NCBI RefSeq assembly: GCF_013128195.2 | Contig: NZ_CP053452.2 | Coordinates: 4,526,001 to 4,590,000 of the forward strand | Source of the DNA: Frigoriglobus tundricola | Lineage (GTDB): Bacteria > Planctomycetota > Planctomycetia > Gemmatales > Gemmataceae | DNA: 64,000 bases | Direction: 5' to 3' | Shown: positions 61,885 through 64,000 of the stretch, one piece after another | Numbering within the stretch: the stretch's first letter is position 1 | Layout of the letters: each line of letters begins with the position of its first letter | Translations under genes and position numbers: made by a program | The notes under the pieces: generated by a model | The model's database searches: none | Told to the model about the DNA's origin: nothing | Seen by the model: the letters and a program-made list of their open reading frames with translations, nothing else

Positions 61885-63095
61885 GGTGGTGTCTTCTTAG
61901 CCTTGCACGAGTTACCGGAGGTATGGTAAGGGATTCCGCTTCTCGGTTGGCATTTGCTCCCACGGATTGAGATCCGTCATGGACGACCTGAGCCGCTTCT
62001 GTTGCCTCAATGCCCATTGTCCCGACCATGGGAAACGGAACCACGGGAACCTGACCGTGCCGGCCCGTTATGGGCCGAACAAGACGCGGGTGCTCCGGTG
62101 CCGGACCTGCAAGGCCCGGTTCTCCGAGCGCAAGGGCACCCCACTGTTCGACGCCCGACTGCCGGCCGCGCGGGTGACCGCGGTTCTGGCTCACGTGGCC
62201 GAAGGGATCGGGACCCGCAAGACCGCACGGCTCACCGGGGTTCATACCAATACGGTGACCCGGTACATCCGACGGGCCGGCCAACATGCCCGCGCGTTGC
62301 ACGACGAGCTCGTGGCTTTTTCCCCCGACGACCCGCGAAGTGCAGTTCGATGAGAAGTGGGATTTCGTGGGCCGTAAGGAGAAGAACTGCGGCCCCGACG
62401 AGACCCGGCGCGGGGACTGCTGGGACCACGTGGCCCTCGATCCCGAGAGCCGATTGGTCGTGAGCCTGTTGGTCGGTAAGCGGACCGAGGACGCGACCCA
62501 CGCCCTGGTCCGTGACTTCCACCGGCGCACCGGGGGCCGAGTGATGCGGCTCATGACGTCCGACGAGTACCCGGTGTACGCCTCGGCGATCCGGGACACC
62601 TACGGGCACTTGGTGACCCCGCCGCGAACCGGGCGACCCGGTCGGCCGCGCAAGGCCCACCGGGTCATCCCGCCCGAGGTCACCTATGCGACCGTCCACA
62701 AGGAGCGGGAGAACAACCGGGTGGTGGCGGTGAGCACGCGGGTGGTGTTCGGGGCGGTGGTGGCGGTCACGGCCGCGCTACTCGCCTCGGCGGTGAGCAC
62801 GGCGGTCAACACGTGCTTCGTGGAGCGACACAACGGGACGGACCGGAATCGGTGCAGCCGCAAGGTGCGCAAGAGCTATGGGTTCTCGAAGGACTGGGAC
62901 ACGCACCGTGCGGCCACCGCCTTCAGCTACTTCAGCTACAACTTCTGCTGGCCGGTCCGCACGCTCCGCCACAAGGGTGCCGACGGGCGCTGGCACCAGA
63001 GAACACCGGCAATGGCCGCGGGACTGACCGATCGGGTGTGGGCGCTATCCGAATGGTTGACCCTGCCAGCGGTGCAATGCAGGTAGCCCACCACC
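61885..63095 (+). mobile_element. IS1-family-like insertion sequence with 8-bp target duplication
   Basis: Ends are GGTGGTG on the left (61885) and its complement CACCACC on the right (63095). The direct repeat GAAACATC flanks both (61877-61884 and 63096-63103), the 8-bp duplication typical of IS1-type elements. One transposase in two frames fills it. Removing the element and one repeat restores a continuous sequence on either side, so the insertion is recent and clean. Confidence 0.85.
61979..63086 (+). pseudogene. IS1-like transposase, split into two frames
   Basis: Frame 1 (61979-62353) encodes a zinc-finger and HTH part: CCLNAHCPDHG, LRCRTCKARFSERKG, TARLTGVHTNTVTRYIRRAG. Frame 2 (from about 62320) encodes the DDE part: VQFDEKWDFVGRKEKN, LMTSDEYPVYASAI and VERHNGTDRNRC. 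The switch is +1 (or -2) near TTTTTCCCCC (62317-62325). IS1 elements use programmed -1 frameshifting, so this shift is not the standard one; it may be a sequence error, slippage in the T5C5 run, or decay. Confidence 0.75.
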
Positions 63096-63104
63096 GAAAC
63101 ATCG

Positions 63105-63267
63105 GCTCTTAGAAATTTTCTGTTGCGTGCATCAAGCGATATATCTGGTCGGGTCGAACGGCACCGGCGGCTTGATCCCTGCCGACGCCGTGATCCTCGT
63201 ACCGGCGATGCCGCCGCTCCAGCCGCCGCCGCCCATTGACCCCATCCTGTTGGGGCTCAGCACTTGA
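63105..63267 (+). pseudogene. possible C-terminal remnant of a gene cut by the IS
   Basis: The frame LEIFCCVHQAIYLVGSNGTG ends with PLQPPPPIDPILLGLST and a stop at 63267. It is open from the IS edge and shows Pro-rich coding-like sequence. The missing N-terminal part was not found on the other side of the IS, so it may instead be a small ORF starting at GTG 63126. No function can be assigned. Confidence 0.3.
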
Positions 63268-63302
63268 ACCCGGAGTGACGAAAGACCACGGGAGATAATT
63301 CA

Positions 63303-63590
63303 ATGATCGCGTTTCCGATCTTGAAATGTGCCGCGCTGCTGGTCTCAACGACTCCTGGAATCCCCATGTACGGCCAGCCACCGCGGATCGCCCCCTTGCC
63401 AAAGCCGCCCCAGCAGATGCATGCCGAGATCATGAACCAGCAGACAGCTTTCTGGCAAAAGATTCGGCTCATGAGGCCGTCGGGGTGGAACTGGTCTTTT
63501 CCCATTCCCCGGTCGAGCGTTAGAGTACGCCGGTGTTCGGTAGCCGTGGTTTTGGAGGCCGGGAGATGGACTTCCCGATCGTGGACCTGA
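63303..63590 (+). CDS. short hypothetical ORF, probably truncated by the next IS
   Basis: ATG at 63303 with GGGAG upstream; MIAFPILKCAALLVSTTPGI could be a signal peptide, followed by a Pro/Gln-rich part (PPRIAPLPKPPQQMHAEIMN). From about residue 58 the sequence becomes Arg/Ser-rich and overlaps the IS1595-type transposase start, so the original gene was probably cut by that element. Confidence 0.4.
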   Translation: MIAFPILKCAALLVSTTPGIPMYGQPPRIAPLPKPPQQMHAEIMNQQTAFWQKIRLMRPSGWNWSFPIPRSSVRVRRCSVAVVLEAGRWTSRSWT

Positions 63591-64000
63591 TGGACCCAGG
63601 CGCGTGCTACCGGTATCTGGTCGATTTGCTGCACCCCGACGGTCTGTCGTGCCCGCGGTGCCACCGGTCCGATGGGATGGGGGTTCAGGCCCGGCATCGG
63701 GCACCGGTCCTGGACTACCGATGCACCCATTGCGGTCGGGTGTTCAATGCGTACACCGGAACCCCGCTCCACGGCACCCGTCGGCCCCCGGCCCAGTGGG
63801 TTCTGATCTTCCGCGGGTTCGCGCAAGGAACCCCGACCGCTCAACTGGCGCGAGAACTGGGGTGCGATCGGATGCACCTGCTGGATCTGCGGCACCGGTT
63901 CCAGGAACGCGCCGCGGGAGCCGCCACGCAGGTCGGCGCGATCCCCGGCTCGGAGACCGAAGCGGACGAGATGTTCCAGAATGCGGGGGAAAAAAGGGGT
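63566..64000 (+). CDS. IS1595-family (ISXO2-like) transposase, partial, runs off the window
   Basis: The frame from ATG 63566 (GGGAG ribosome site) is open to the end of the window, 145 codons. An N-terminal zinc ribbon has LSCPRCHRSDGM and YRCTHCGRVFNAYTG (two CxxC pairs). Then comes an HTH region (AQLARELGCDRMHLLDLRHR) and the start of the DDE domain, EADEMFQNAGEKRG (first Asp with the family N-A-G-E-K pattern). The C-terminal two thirds lie outside the window. Confidence 0.85.
   Translation, partial: MDFPIVDLMDPGACYRYLVDLLHPDGLSCPRCHRSDGMGVQARHRAPVLDYRCTHCGRVFNAYTGTPLHGTRRPPAQWVLIFRGFAQGTPTAQLARELGCDRMHLLDLRHRFQERAAGAATQVGAIPGSETEADEMFQNAGEKRG

Overview
The window is high-GC DNA that looks like the chromosome of a Gemmata-type planctomycete (Planctomycetota, Gemmataceae). 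The signs are two DUF1559 proteins with a pilin-like type IV leader, a TIGR03009 protein, Uma2-type nuclease genes, a hydrazine-synthase-alpha-like propeller protein with a CXXCH haem motif, and two giant secreted repeat proteins carrying the planctomycete LEDR/LEER leader motif. Other signs are a proline-rich Rho, several IS families and many palindromic intergenic repeats. No rRNA, tRNA, CRISPR array or replication origin is visible.

Layout. 1-1862: an IS630 element sits inside a decayed Uma2 gene. 1875-8720: a hypothetical protein, Rho, a long Rho leader, a lipoprotein/DUF1559 pair and the haem-motif propeller protein. 8735-15965: GlgX, a DHFR-like reductase, a metallophosphoesterase, a FabG-like SDR, a PII protein and a Pro/Gln-rich secreted protein. 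16018-19985: an LCCL protein and an ABC exporter (ATPase and permease) separated by a tandem palindrome array. 20100-24474: a DUF559 protein, a membrane-anchored protein, alanine dehydrogenase, and an overlapping HAD/hydrolase pair. 24545-28036: two frameshift-broken reading frames and an HDOD-kinase fusion. 28571-31594: palindromic DNA, an ArsC-like gene with an in-frame TGA (candidate selenoprotein), an esterase and a TPR/glycosyltransferase-like protein. 32072-36771: a compact chemosensory-type operon (CheX, CheY, MCP-like protein, thioredoxin-like protein, membrane CheA-like kinase). 36971-54435: an S53 peptidase with Ig-like and FG-GAP repeats, DUF1559, TIGR03009, a triple amidohydrolase-like protein, a beta-helix/FG-GAP protein and a hicBA toxin-antitoxin remnant. 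54465-64000: a lipoprotein with IS3 just upstream, a very large frameshifted gene, purN, a frameshifted Uma2, an IS1-type element with a visible 8-bp target duplication, and the start of an IS1595-type element.

The most interesting observation is at 28778-29128. An ArsC-family thioredoxin-fold gene has TGA exactly where the first cysteine of the CXXC motif belongs. A hairpin with a GGTT loop begins at the spacing bacterial SECIS elements use. If confirmed, this organism makes selenocysteine.

A second pattern is that about ten single- or two-base frame breaks occur in otherwise intact genes, mostly in CG runs or homopolymers. Several of these are more likely sequencing or assembly errors than real pseudogenes.
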